A stretch of DNA of 39,181 nt from contig JABARV010000022.1 of NCBI GenBank assembly GCA_019186965.1, positions 1-39,181 on the forward strand, given 5' to 3'. Position 1 is the stretch's first letter. The number at the start of each line of letters is the position of its first letter. Below the pieces are notes generated by a model. It saw only the letters and a program-made list of their open reading frames with translations. It searched no databases and had not been told where the DNA came from. This document shows positions 23,712 to 32,338 of this stretch, in pieces. The DNA comes from Turneriella sp. GTDB lineage: Bacteria; Spirochaetota; Leptospiria; Turneriellales; Turneriellaceae. The translations under genes and the position numbers were made by a program.

Positions 23712-24832
23712 GTGTTTTTAAAGAACGTACCGAACGCAAATACCAAACAATAAACGACCCCGCTAAATTGGGCACAATGCTCAAACAATACGCAACGGGA
23801 AAAATTTTTTACCTAAAAGGCTTTTATGAGAAAATTGACCTTAAGGCGTTAGAGGTTCGAGAGGGAAACATGCTTGTTGTTGATTCTCTGCGCGATATAG
23901 AAGGTCCAATTGTTCTATACCATACCTTCAATAAGCAGATGGAAATCCACGGCGAGGTTGTTGAAAAGTTGGTTGGAACACAGTATAAAGTACATGCAGC
24001 GGCGGTGCGGATTGCTACCGTTGAAAGGCATTCTCCGCGGCTTACAATGTCACCCGACATTGTCGTCATCAATAGCATACGTGCAGCGCGTAACACCATA
24101 AACGCGTCGCTTTTTAATGTTCCTACTTCGGTGAAAATTCATTTAGAGAAATTCCAAGACCGCCTCAAAGATTTTGCCGACGAAGTAAAAGTTAAAATTT
24201 TCGATAAAAGCGACGAAAAAACGGAATTAGTGAGAAAAACATTAAAAATTTTAATGTTAACCGACACGCAAGATATAGTGTCGTATATTCCAGAAGACCC
24301 TACTGGCTTTATTGACTACCGCGAGCATTTGAATACAGAAATTGGCCATGTTATGGAAGACTACCGCAAGAAAAGAATAGTTTCGGAGATGATTGTCCCG
24401 ATTATTTACTTGGGGCACGATGGCGCTTCCATTCCTCTTGGGTTTATCCAACTTGTTTCGCACGATAAAAAATTGGGAATGGATACCGCTCTCGAGCTTA
24501 AAATGATGGCGTTTGAAATGGTAGATCAAATGCGCGATTCAAACACGATGCTCATTAGTAAAAGGCAATCGGTTGCGGATATTTCACGAGGCGGTTTGCG
24601 GCTAGTTTTCACCGATCCAGAACTCAAAAAGTTTTTAGTACACCAAAAAGGGTTTAGCTTCGATGTTGTTTTTAAGTTGCAGCAACCGATTACTGTCTTT
24701 TCAGAAATCGTATGGACTGGGTATACACCAAGCCAAGACCTTGCGATTGGGGTTAGCATCAAGGGATTTTCTTCGCGCAAAGGGGAAAGCGATCGATTCC
24801 ATCATAATCTTGACAACCTGAATAAAACGTAA
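23708..24832 (+). CDS. DUF1577/PilZ-like domain protein
   Basis: The 374-residue protein resembles the DUF1577 proteins known mainly from Leptospira. The N-terminal 150 residues form a mixed alpha/beta domain with LYHTFNKQMEIHGEVVEKLVG; the central part contains VPIIYLGHDGASIPLGFIQL; and the last about 90 residues read QSVADISRGGLRLVFTD then ITVFSEIVWTGYT, a PilZ-like beta-barrel. The usual R-x-x-x-R of c-di-GMP binders is not obvious, with D-I-S-R-G-G present as in PilZ (D/NxSxxG). It is soluble and starts within the valS stop codon. A c-di-GMP sensing role is plausible but not shown. Confidence 0.75.
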   Translation: MSVFKERTERKYQTINDPAKLGTMLKQYATGKIFYLKGFYEKIDLKALEVREGNMLVVDSLRDIEGPIVLYHTFNKQMEIHGEVVEKLVGTQYKVHAAAVRIATVERHSPRLTMSPDIVVINSIRAARNTINASLFNVPTSVKIHLEKFQDRLKDFADEVKVKIFDKSDEKTELVRKTLKILMLTDTQDIVSYIPEDPTGFIDYREHLNTEIGHVMEDYRKKRIVSEMIVPIIYLGHDGASIPLGFIQLVSHDKKLGMDTALELKMMAFEMVDQMRDSNTMLISKRQSVADISRGGLRLVFTDPELKKFLVHQKGFSFDVVFKLQQPITVFSEIVWTGYTPSQDLAIGVSIKGFSSRKGESDRFHHNLDNLNKT

Positions 24833-24843
24833 CGGGAAAGGCT

Positions 24844-25275
24844 ATGCAAGCATTAAAAATTGTTGAAGCAAAAAAACACCCTAAGCCAAGCATCCGACAA
24901 TCGGATAGTGTTTTGTCTGCGGTAAAAAAAATGCTCGAAATCAAAGAAAGCGGTTTGCTTATTTTAACGCCTTCAGACGAACTTGTTGGAATTATTACCG
25001 AGAAAGATGTCATGCGTTTGGTATCCGAAAGGTATACGCTTATGAATAAAATTGAAGTGTGGGAAATCATGTCGAAATCTCTCACGACATTAGATGCTAA
25101 AGCAACAATTGATGAAGTGCTTAAAGTAATGGGAGAAAAAAACATCCACCATTTGCCGCTAATGCGCGATAAAATTGTCGTTGGGCTCATTTCCTCGGAC
25201 GATATAATTTCTGCACGGCTTAAAAAGAGCGAATACGAAGCAGAGATGCTCAAGGAGTATATAGAGAAACAATAG
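24844..25275 (+). CDS. two-CBS-domain protein
   Basis: This 143-residue protein is a Bateman module: one CBS repeat with SDSVLSAVKKMLEIKESGLLIL and LVGIITEKDVMRLV, and a second with ATIDEVLKVMGEKNIHHLPLM and VVGLISSDDII. Such modules bind adenine nucleotides and control a partner. GGGAAAGG four bases ahead of the ATG is a clear ribosome binding site. It follows the DUF1577 gene by 11 bases, so a joint nucleotide-sensing unit is possible; no catalytic domain is attached. Confidence 0.85.
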   Translation: MQALKIVEAKKHPKPSIRQSDSVLSAVKKMLEIKESGLLILTPSDELVGIITEKDVMRLVSERYTLMNKIEVWEIMSKSLTTLDAKATIDEVLKVMGEKNIHHLPLMRDKIVVGLISSDDIISARLKKSEYEAEMLKEYIEKQ

Positions 25276-25286
25276 CGCAATGGCCG

Positions 25287-26459
25287 ATGCCTAAAGAAAT
25301 TACGCATTGTATTTTAGCCGAAGGCGCCGCACACACCATGGCGGCCTCTAAAAATTTATTTAAACAACAAATAGGAAGAGAAATTTATTTTCTCTTTGAA
25401 GAAAATCCGCAAGTTTTTTATTTTGGTTCGGTATCTCCCGATTTGTTTTATTACGATATTCGTTTGCCATGGGAACTTTGGCAAAAAAATTGGGGAGTAA
25501 AGTGGAGTGACCGCATCCATGGTAACGAGGGTGAAAATACAATGGAGCCCGTTTTTGCGATGCTCGATATACTTAAGGACAAAGAGTCTCAGTACCTGCT
25601 TAACTTCGGCATGCCTTTGGCGTACGATGAAACAAGAATGTTGGCCCTTTTTGTTTTGGGCTATTTGTCGCATATTTCTCTCGATACTCTTTTACACCCG
25701 ATTGTATACCATTTTGCCGGCAACTACTACGCAGAAAATATACTCGAGAAAAAGCAAGCGGAAGCACGGCACCGTGTTATTGAAACGTTGCTCGATCTTT
25801 ATAACTTAGGCGCGGTTGGCCAAGATGTAACGCGCTACCACGGTATAAAAAAAATGTCGCTTCCAAAAAAAGTGCGTGATTTAGTCCTTGCGTTTTTAAC
25901 GCTTGCTCTTTTAAAAGTATATAAAAAGCATGCAGACACAGAATATGGAACAACCCTAGATAATTTATCAAGCGTGTACGAGCATCCACTTTTTAAAGTA
26001 AGTTTACGAGCGTACAAAAAACAAATAATTTTTAATAAAATGTTCCAAAATAAACGATTGGCCCGCTGGGGTTTTAGTTATAACCGCCGTCGTGCGGATA
26101 AATTGCAAAACCACACAAGCCTTTTTTATCCTGCACGTAGCTACGCCGAGTATTTACAAACAAACCCCGGAAAATATTTTACTTTGGAGTCTCTTAAAAC
26201 ATACCGCCATCCAGTAACAAATAAGTTTGTAGAAATTAACCGTGAAAAAATACGGCGTAAAGTTTTTGCGCGAACACACGCTTTTTACCGTACGGCATGG
26301 CTTTACGCAACAGATAAAATTACCCGGACCATTGCATGCCGTACCTTAAAAGGATATAATTTGAATAACGGCCTTGTGTGTACGGCGACAAATGCAATGC
26401 AATATTTTTCGACTATCCAAGTGAACGGTAATTTTGAAATTGTGGAAGAGGGTGTATGA
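25287..26459 (+). CDS. phospholipase C/zinc-hydrolase-family protein
   Basis: The 390-residue protein begins MPKEITHCILAE and has YFGSVSPDLFYYD followed by LFVLGYLSHISLDTLLHPIVYHFAGNYY. This pattern of His and Asp residues is that of the zinc-dependent phospholipase C-like superfamily (PF00882 type), which cleaves phospholipids or related phosphodiesters. No signal peptide is seen, so it is probably cytoplasmic. The C-terminal half is basic and unrecognised. It is followed by the flavoprotein gene with an ATGA overlap. The actual substrate is open. Confidence 0.75.
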   Translation: MPKEITHCILAEGAAHTMAASKNLFKQQIGREIYFLFEENPQVFYFGSVSPDLFYYDIRLPWELWQKNWGVKWSDRIHGNEGENTMEPVFAMLDILKDKESQYLLNFGMPLAYDETRMLALFVLGYLSHISLDTLLHPIVYHFAGNYYAENILEKKQAEARHRVIETLLDLYNLGAVGQDVTRYHGIKKMSLPKKVRDLVLAFLTLALLKVYKKHADTEYGTTLDNLSSVYEHPLFKVSLRAYKKQIIFNKMFQNKRLARWGFSYNRRRADKLQNHTSLFYPARSYAEYLQTNPGKYFTLESLKTYRHPVTNKFVEINREKIRRKVFARTHAFYRTAWLYATDKITRTIACRTLKGYNLNNGLVCTATNAMQYFSTIQVNGNFEIVEEGV

Positions 26460-27016
26460 AAATAATTTTAGGCGTTAGTGCATCTATTGCGCTTTATAGG
26501 GCATGCGACATTGTGCGCGAGTTGACGAAAGCAGGGCATAGTGTGCGTGTGGCGATGACGCGTACCGCACAAAGTTGGATTAACCCCGTTCTCTTTGAAG
26601 CGCTTTCGGGAAACGAAGTTTATACCGACGCGAATGAGGGATCTCGCTTTGGGCATAACCAAGACACCTCGAGAACGAGTCATGGTATGGCGCATATAGA
26701 AATCCGCGAAGGCGCAGATTTAATGCTCGTTGCCCCCGCAACAGCCGACCTTGTTGCACGCGCTGCGCAGGGGATGGCGAATTGTATCGTAACGGCAACT
26801 CTTTTGTCGTTTGGTGGGCCACGGTTTATTGCGCCTGCAATGAACCCGTTTATGTACTCGCATCCGGCGACACAAAAAAATTTAAAGACACTCGCAGAGT
26901 TTGGTTATCACATCCTTGACGCGGCCTCAGGCGAGGCAGTCTGTGGCGATGCTGGACAAGGAAAGATGATGGCAGTAAAAGATATTATCGCCGCAATAAC
27001 AAACCTAAGAGCGTAA
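26456..27016 (+). CDS. coaC: stand-alone phosphopantothenoylcysteine decarboxylase-type flavoprotein
   Basis: CoaC decarboxylates phosphopantothenoylcysteine with FMN in coenzyme A synthesis. The 186-residue protein has the FMN site ILGVSASIALYRACDIV, the catalytic His80 (MAHIEI), VAPATADLVARAAQGMANC, Asn130 (APAMNPFMYSHP) and Cys153 in AVCGDAGQGKM. All catalytic residues known from E. coli CoaBC are present. The CoaB synthetase half that is normally fused is missing; it must be encoded elsewhere. Alternatively this is another HFCD flavoprotein such as a prenyl-FMN synthase, but the Cys motif argues for CoaC. The last 12 bases overlap the convergent cysteine desulfurase gene. Confidence 0.85.
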   Translation: MKIILGVSASIALYRACDIVRELTKAGHSVRVAMTRTAQSWINPVLFEALSGNEVYTDANEGSRFGHNQDTSRTSHGMAHIEIREGADLMLVAPATADLVARAAQGMANCIVTATLLSFGGPRFIAPAMNPFMYSHPATQKNLKTLAEFGYHILDAASGEAVCGDAGQGKMMAVKDIIAAITNLRA

Positions 27017-28198
27017 TTTTTTGATAGCGTGGTAAAGCGTTTGAACGACACGTCCCATTTCGGCATCGGTGAAATTTTGTGGATACGATAGCCGTATTAC
27101 TCCAAGCGCCCTCTTTTCGCCAAGCCCCATAGCAAGTATTGCCGAAGAGGGGGTGCGTGAGCGCGATTTGCACGACGTCCCCGTCGAAACAGTAATTCCT
27201 TCTTGGTCAAGCGCCATCACCAAAAAATCGATGGGAACATCGGGTAGGTAAAGGAGCGTTGTCCCAGGAGCGCGTATAGCTTCTCCGTTGTTTTCTTTTC
27301 CCAAAATTTCTGCGCCAAAAACGCCAAGTTTTTCCATTAAGTGCGTTTCGAATGTTTTGGTTGCGGTTAGCCATTTTTCGTACGAATTTACGATAAGCTT
27401 ATCGTGGATTGCCTCTTGAAGCGCAATAATTGCCCCTGTGTTGTGGGTTCCTGCGCGTAGTTCTCTTTCTTGATTTCCACCAGATAGAAGCGCCCCTGCT
27501 TTCCATGGTAAAAATTTTTTTGGAAGGATAATAAGGCCAGCTCCAAAACCTGCGCCTATTTTATGTCCTGTCGCGGTTATAAAAATATTTTTAGACGTTA
27601 AGCGTTCAAAGATGTTGGGCGTAAGTGCATTTGGAGCATCTTTGGCAAGTTTAGAAAAACCTTGAGAGAAGTCGACAAGTACAAAGGGAGAATTTTCAGT
27701 GGGCAAAAAATCGAGAAGGGATAGGTAAGGCTGAATTACTCCGGTTTCATTTTGTACGGCGATTAGAGAGATTAAATCGTACGAAGAAAAATCAACGCTA
27801 CAAATTTCGCTTTGGGGAACAACGCCATCCGGCGTTGCAGGTAAATAAGTAATTTCAGCATTGTGAAGGCGCTTTAAAGTTTCGGCGACGGAAGGGTGCT
27901 CGAAAGGAGAGCTAAGGATTCGAAAAGGAGACTTTTTTCGATTTCTATAAAACTCGCGGATGAGTAAATTATTAGATTCCGTCGCACATGAGGTGAAAAT
28001 AACTTGTTTGGGCGAAAGCGAAAAACTTGAAGCAATACTTTCGCGTGCCTCTTCAATACGTTTGTTTACGCGCTGCGAAGCTAAGGATAGTCCAGAGGAG
28101 TTTGCAAAATTTGAAAAATAAAACTCACGCGCCTTTTCTAATGCCTTTTCGTTGGGAGGGTGTGTTGCGTTAAAATCGAGATATATTTTCGCTTTCAT
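27005..28198 (-). CDS. cysteine desulfurase (NifS/IscS-like class V aminotransferase)
   Basis: This is a PLP enzyme that removes sulfur from cysteine for Fe-S clusters or thiolation. The 397-residue protein has His101 (FEHPSV), Asn150 (AVQNETGVIQP), Asp176 (LVDFSQ), Lys213 that carries PLP (TATGHKIGAG), GGNQERELRAGTHN and the sulfur-carrying Cys343 (TGTSCKSRSRTPS). The loop around the cysteine resembles group I enzymes. No iscU, iscA or regulator is adjacent; it is the last gene of an envelope-type operon and starts 29 bases inside the preceding gene. Whether it feeds Fe-S assembly or tRNA thiolation cannot be told. Confidence 0.88.
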   Translation of the reverse strand: MKAKIYLDFNATHPPNEKALEKAREFYFSNFANSSGLSLASQRVNKRIEEARESIASSFSLSPKQVIFTSCATESNNLLIREFYRNRKKSPFRILSSPFEHPSVAETLKRLHNAEITYLPATPDGVVPQSEICSVDFSSYDLISLIAVQNETGVIQPYLSLLDFLPTENSPFVLVDFSQGFSKLAKDAPNALTPNIFERLTSKNIFITATGHKIGAGFGAGLIILPKKFLPWKAGALLSGGNQERELRAGTHNTGAIIALQEAIHDKLIVNSYEKWLTATKTFETHLMEKLGVFGAEILGKENNGEAIRAPGTTLLYLPDVPIDFLVMALDQEGITVSTGTSCKSRSRTPSSAILAMGLGEKRALGVIRLSYPQNFTDAEMGRVVQTLYHAIKKLRS

Positions 28199-29348
28199 GC
28201 ATGTTTAAATCGAGAAGAAAACGTAAGCGCTCCAAGTCGCGCCGCATAGACTCGTCTTTAATATAAGTAGACTTAAGCGCGTTGGCAATAATGTTTTTAG
28301 CGCGGGTGTCTTCGCCCGCACGTACTGCAGTTTCGGCCAACGCGTATAGATAATCCGCACGTTCGCTTATACCAGGGTAGTCTAAGGCAAAAAGTTCGTA
28401 GTGGCATTTTTGTGCGATACCGGGCGTACCGTGTTGTGCCTCTGCAAGAAGAGCTTGGATTAAAGAAGCAAGTGTTTGCGTATTAGGAATACGTGAATAC
28501 ATGCTGCGCATATTTTTTAGGTGCGCACTATCGTATAGAGTACGAAATTTTGTGGCTTCAAAATAGCGCAGTGTTAAATCACGATAAAATAAATCTGCTT
28601 TATATGCTTCGCGGCTTTGTGCGTCGAAAAGTTCGGGAGAGTTTATGTACGTACGCCCTGAATCTTTTTCAAAAATATTTTTCTGTAGTGTGTATTCGCG
28701 AAAATCAAGAGCACGAGAAAGTAAAGGAGCAACTTCTCGCATAGAACATGCGGCGCGAAAAACCTCTCCAGAAAGCTCTATTGCGGGAATATAATCGGGT
28801 TTTTTTTGCAATGCACCCTCAGCGTATTCTTGCTGTATTTGTAGTAAAGACAGAAGCGATTCTTTTAAATGTTTTTTGAGCTTTTCTTCTTCATCTTTGT
28901 GGTCAAGCCTGTCGTTGTTTTTTGTCGTGATTGAAACATCTGTTACAAGATGCCCACAGTTTGAGGCAAGCAAGTTAAAAAAATAAAAAATATTTGTTTC
29001 GGCATTTTTGTTTAGAAATTGCGAGTAGGGGCGAGGGCGAATATTTTGGATAACGGCATTTTTTGTTTCTTCAACTCCCAATGCCTTTTCAGAAAGGCGA
29101 GCAATTTTTTCCCACGCTTTTGCGGTTAACCTTTCTGCTTTTGTAGCGTCTTCATTAAACGCAAAAGGCTTTCCTGCGTACGTTGCAACATCGCCCCAAT
29201 TGGGTGTTGAAAAAAGGCGCGAAAGCGAAAGGTATAACCTATCGCGCGAATTGAAAATGAGCGCAAAAGAAATTACGAGTATTGCGCCAAGCGTTGCAAA
29301 GCGTGCGAGTTTATTTTCCCAAAGCCGGTTAAGCAGGTAGCGCCACAT
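28170..29348 (-). CDS. membrane-anchored helical protein, possibly TPR
   Basis: The 392-residue protein has one N-terminal membrane helix (FATLGAILVISFALIF) preceded by basic residues, then a mostly helical body. The C-terminal region (YPGISERADYLYALAETAVR followed by GEDTRAKNIIANALKS) looks like TPR-type repeats. No enzyme motif was found. It lies 6 bases after the LpxL-like acyltransferase and overlaps the cysteine desulfurase start by 29 bases. It probably scaffolds something at the inner membrane. Confidence 0.6.
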   Translation of the reverse strand: MWRYLLNRLWENKLARFATLGAILVISFALIFNSRDRLYLSLSRLFSTPNWGDVATYAGKPFAFNEDATKAERLTAKAWEKIARLSEKALGVEETKNAVIQNIRPRPYSQFLNKNAETNIFYFFNLLASNCGHLVTDVSITTKNNDRLDHKDEEEKLKKHLKESLLSLLQIQQEYAEGALQKKPDYIPAIELSGEVFRAACSMREVAPLLSRALDFREYTLQKNIFEKDSGRTYINSPELFDAQSREAYKADLFYRDLTLRYFEATKFRTLYDSAHLKNMRSMYSRIPNTQTLASLIQALLAEAQHGTPGIAQKCHYELFALDYPGISERADYLYALAETAVRAGEDTRAKNIIANALKSTYIKDESMRRDLERLRFLLDLNMHESENISRF

Positions 29349-29354
29349 TTATTT

Positions 29355-30296
29355 TCAATTTTCCTTTTTGGGTATTTGTGTTTTCCAGCGGCGGTGCACC
29401 CAAAAGTATTGCTCGGGAAATTTCATTACTTCTTTTTCTAACTCCCCTACCCACAGTCGCGTCAATTTTTCAGCAGCGTCTTTGGTCGATGCAAAGTCGG
29501 ATTTACTTTGAAAACGGTATAGCTCCCGCGCATAGAAATAATATTTTCCGCGTCCTTTGTAAATACAAAAACCAACAGCGAGCTTTGCTTTTCCCAAGTA
29601 TGCCAAAACCGCGGGGCCTGTGTGCGTCGACGCAGGACGTCCCAAAAAGTTGATAAAGAGTCCATCCGCGCCTGCGTCTTGATCGGAGACTAAACCTAAA
29701 GGAGCTTTTTTGCGTAATAATGGAATAAATTTTTCTGCTTCTTTAAGATAAATTGGTCCGCCGCCACCGTAGCCGATACGGTTGCGGTGCGTCCATGCAT
29801 CGACGTACGGGTTTGAAAGGCGTTGTGCGGAAAAAAATATTTTAAACCCAATCGATGCATAGGCGGGAATAGGTATCTCCCAATTGCCGAAATGCCCTTC
29901 TGCAAAAACAACGCCCTGCGAAGTATCGGTGGCAATTTTACGCGCTTCGTCGTCTATTTCTACATACTTATCGATAAACTTTTTTTTCCGCATTTTCCAC
30001 GCTTGCATAAGCTCTAAAAAAATACGGACTGTATGGTCCAAATTTTTATTGGTAAACCGCTTAAGCTCTTTTTTCTCAGAGATTTTAAGAGAGATGGAAG
30101 CATGCGTACGGATGCGTTTTCTTGCAGATGCGAGTAGAGGAAAAAAAATAATACGAAAAAATTTAGCGATATAGTGGAGTGCCGAGAAAGGAAATAAATT
30201 CACAATACCAAAAATTAACATTGTGAAAACAAATTCGAAAACGTGCGAAATTCTTTTTTTTAATGGAAAATATTTTTTTTCTTCGGTGTCAATCAT
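29355..30296 (-). CDS. LpxL/HtrB-like lysophospholipid acyltransferase
   Basis: This 313-residue acyltransferase has a membrane segment at about residues 20-55 and the catalytic HX4E motif, EGHFGNWE (His135, Glu140), then SDQDAGADGLFINFLGRPASTHTGPAVLAYLG, the substrate block of the LpxL/LpxM family. It ends with EQYFWVHRRWKT, as usual (Y-x-W-x-H-R-R-[FW]). These enzymes add the secondary acyl chains of lipid A from acyl-ACP at the inner membrane. Neighbouring PgpA and the SpoIID-like gene support an envelope role. Which acyl chain it adds is not known. Confidence 0.9.
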   Translation of the reverse strand: MIDTEEKKYFPLKKRISHVFEFVFTMLIFGIVNLFPFSALHYIAKFFRIIFFPLLASARKRIRTHASISLKISEKKELKRFTNKNLDHTVRIFLELMQAWKMRKKKFIDKYVEIDDEARKIATDTSQGVVFAEGHFGNWEIPIPAYASIGFKIFFSAQRLSNPYVDAWTHRNRIGYGGGGPIYLKEAEKFIPLLRKKAPLGLVSDQDAGADGLFINFLGRPASTHTGPAVLAYLGKAKLAVGFCIYKGRGKYYFYARELYRFQSKSDFASTKDAAEKLTRLWVGELEKEVMKFPEQYFWVHRRWKTQIPKKEN

Positions 30297-30316
30297 TCTG
30301 CCCTATAGATTTCTTA

Positions 30317-31495
30317 TTACTGTTCTTTATTTTTGCTTTTATTTTGCATACGCATCAATTTTCGATAACGGTAATTAAAAGTTTGCCGAGGAATCCCTAA
30401 AAGAAGCGCCGCGTCGGATTGGTTGTCGTTTGCTTCGCGCATTGCCCAAGCCATGGCACGAGCTTCTTCTGCAGCTAAAATTTCAGGGAGTGTACGGCCA
30501 GAAAACTCCGTATTTGGCAAAGCATTACTATCCAAGGAAAAATTTTCACCGCTTTGTACCGGCGAATTTTTAGCGTCTTTAGGCACGAGCCAGAAAATAT
30601 ATCCTTGCGCACGCGCATTAGGGTCTTCGTAATTACGTATTGCTTTACATAAAATATTGTACGCACGAGGGCTACTCTTTAGCTGGATTGCATTTTCAAT
30701 GTCTAAATTCCCTTTGAGCGCACTTTCTGTAATTGCGTCCTTTGCACTATGCATAAGTTCGGTAGTTTTAAGATAAAGGCCGTCGCGTAAGCGGATTTGT
30801 GCAAACGCACGGTTGTGAAAAATTTCAGCACCGTTTCCGTCGCAAGCCATGAGGGGTAAATCTAACGCAGCGAGCGTGTTTATAGCAAGGCGGCCACGCT
30901 CAATATCGCGGTGTATATTTGACGCAATATTTTTCTCTGGTATACGCGGTATTTCGTCTTGAGGAGTGGTGCCGCTTGGTTCCTCTGGCGTTTTTTCGAT
31001 AGTTATGGAATTTTCTTTTTGTGGCGCCGAGATATTTATTTGTACAGAATTGCGTACAATGGAAAAGCTGGCGGTATTTTCTGGGATACTTTCGGTTGTA
31101 CCTTCAGTGGCGTGAAAAACGGAATTGACAGGGTCAGGTTCTAAAGGGGGCGTCCAAACTTTAACCTGTGGCGTACGGCCACCGCCTTGGATAATTTCGG
31201 CGCGTGTTAAAAGGGCGTTAAATTCGTAGTTGCGGTTGATGGTTGCAAGCGTGTCGCTTTTTGAATCATCGAGTCTTTTAAGGAGAGTGTCGGTTGAGTC
31301 GGGAGGCTTTATTGTAAGCGAGCATCCTTCGGGACGAATTTCGCTTAAAGCTTCAATGAGTTGTGCACGATCAATTTGCCCAATTATGCGGCCGCGCTCG
31401 ACGACGGGCAAGACATCGGTCTGGTGCTCCATAAAAATACGCATCAACCGATGCAGTACATCTGTACTAAGGTGTAAGGGTGCGGTTTCGGCCAC
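30317..31495 (-). CDS. CBS - PAS-like - Fis-type HTH regulator
   Basis: The 392-residue protein starts with a single CBS-type half (DVLHRLMRIFMEHQTDVLPVVE followed by IGQIDRAQLIEALSEI), then a low-complexity hinge, a PAS-like sensor (LDLPLMACDGNGAEIFHNRAFAQI), and ends in a Fis-type helix-turn-helix (MAWAMREANDNQSDAALLLG then IPRQTFNYRYRKLMRM). That HTH is usually attached to the AAA+ domain of sigma-54 activators, yet no AAA+ domain or GAFTGA is present, so it should act as a plain DNA-binding regulator. The start is a GTG overlapping the preceding gene by 29 bases; no better start lies in frame. Confidence 0.7.
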   Translation of the reverse strand: MAETAPLHLSTDVLHRLMRIFMEHQTDVLPVVERGRIIGQIDRAQLIEALSEIRPEGCSLTIKPPDSTDTLLKRLDDSKSDTLATINRNYEFNALLTRAEIIQGGGRTPQVKVWTPPLEPDPVNSVFHATEGTTESIPENTASFSIVRNSVQINISAPQKENSITIEKTPEEPSGTTPQDEIPRIPEKNIASNIHRDIERGRLAINTLAALDLPLMACDGNGAEIFHNRAFAQIRLRDGLYLKTTELMHSAKDAITESALKGNLDIENAIQLKSSPRAYNILCKAIRNYEDPNARAQGYIFWLVPKDAKNSPVQSGENFSLDSNALPNTEFSGRTLPEILAAEEARAMAWAMREANDNQSDAALLLGIPRQTFNYRYRKLMRMQNKSKNKEQ

Positions 31496-32333
31496 CGGGG
31501 CGAATAGTGTAACTTAAACGTGCGCCGTACACAAAAAAGTGACGTCCGTAGAATTGGACGTACGGGCGGTATTCCATTTTTTTACCAACTTTTTGGCTTG
31601 CAAAAACAACTTTTTTTTTGAGCATACTTTGTGAAATTTCGATTGGCGTAAAGTAGGCGTCAGAGTAGACAAATCTTTTTTGTCCTTTAAAGTCGATAAA
31701 AAAAATAGCGTATGAATATGCAGCACTTACTTTACCATCTACGGGAAGTTTATATTCAGAAAATCCTGTTTCTATAAGTTTAACTGCAACGGGGCTATTT
31801 GTTAAAGTCTTTTTTACAATTTTTTTTACCACAAGCGCATAATGGAGGTTCGATGCAGCAAGGAGCATTAAACGTATTTTTGTCGATTCCTTCTTTTTGA
31901 CGTCTAAAGCAGGGCGTGGCTGGGTAATAACTCCTTCGGCGTCGGGGTATTTCTCCCTAAGCGCTTTAAACGACTCTTCTTCTTCGAGGGTTGCACGAAT
32001 TTTTTGGTATAGCTTGGGTTCTAAAATTTCATTTGCAAGGTTGGAGCGTAACCTCGAAAGAAGAAATCCCAAAGAATTAAATCCTCGCCTTTCCGCTTCC
32101 CATTTTTGCATTAAATCTAAAAGCACGGTTTCCATGAGGGTTAAACGGCGTAGAAGCGCTGCACGGGGATGTTTTACAAAAAGAGCCTTTGCTTTACGTA
32201 CCGACCTAAGAAGAGACGTATAGCTACTCCCTAAATTGTGCCGAGAGCTTTCGGCGTGTAGAAAAGTTTTTTCAACCTCGACAAATTTTTCGTCAAGGTA
32301 GTGGAAAAGGCGTTGTACACGGTTTGTTGCCAT
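31467..32333 (-). CDS. conserved-looking protein of unknown function
   Basis: The 288-residue protein has a helical, charged N-terminal half with a possible coiled coil (VQRLFHYLDEKFVEVEKTFL) and a basic C-terminal half rich in beta strands (SAAYSYAIFFIDFKGQKRFV, EYRPYVQFYGRHFFVYG). No signal peptide or membrane helix was seen. I do not recognise the family. It lies five bases after pgpA and overlaps the regulator gene, so it belongs to the same transcript. Confidence 0.6.
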   Translation of the reverse strand: MATNRVQRLFHYLDEKFVEVEKTFLHAESSRHNLGSSYTSLLRSVRKAKALFVKHPRAALLRRLTLMETVLLDLMQKWEAERRGFNSLGFLLSRLRSNLANEILEPKLYQKIRATLEEEESFKALREKYPDAEGVITQPRPALDVKKKESTKIRLMLLAASNLHYALVVKKIVKKTLTNSPVAVKLIETGFSEYKLPVDGKVSAAYSYAIFFIDFKGQKRFVYSDAYFTPIEISQSMLKKKVVFASQKVGKKMEYRPYVQFYGRHFFVYGARLSYTIRPGGRNRTLTP

Positions 32334-32338
32334 TTATT

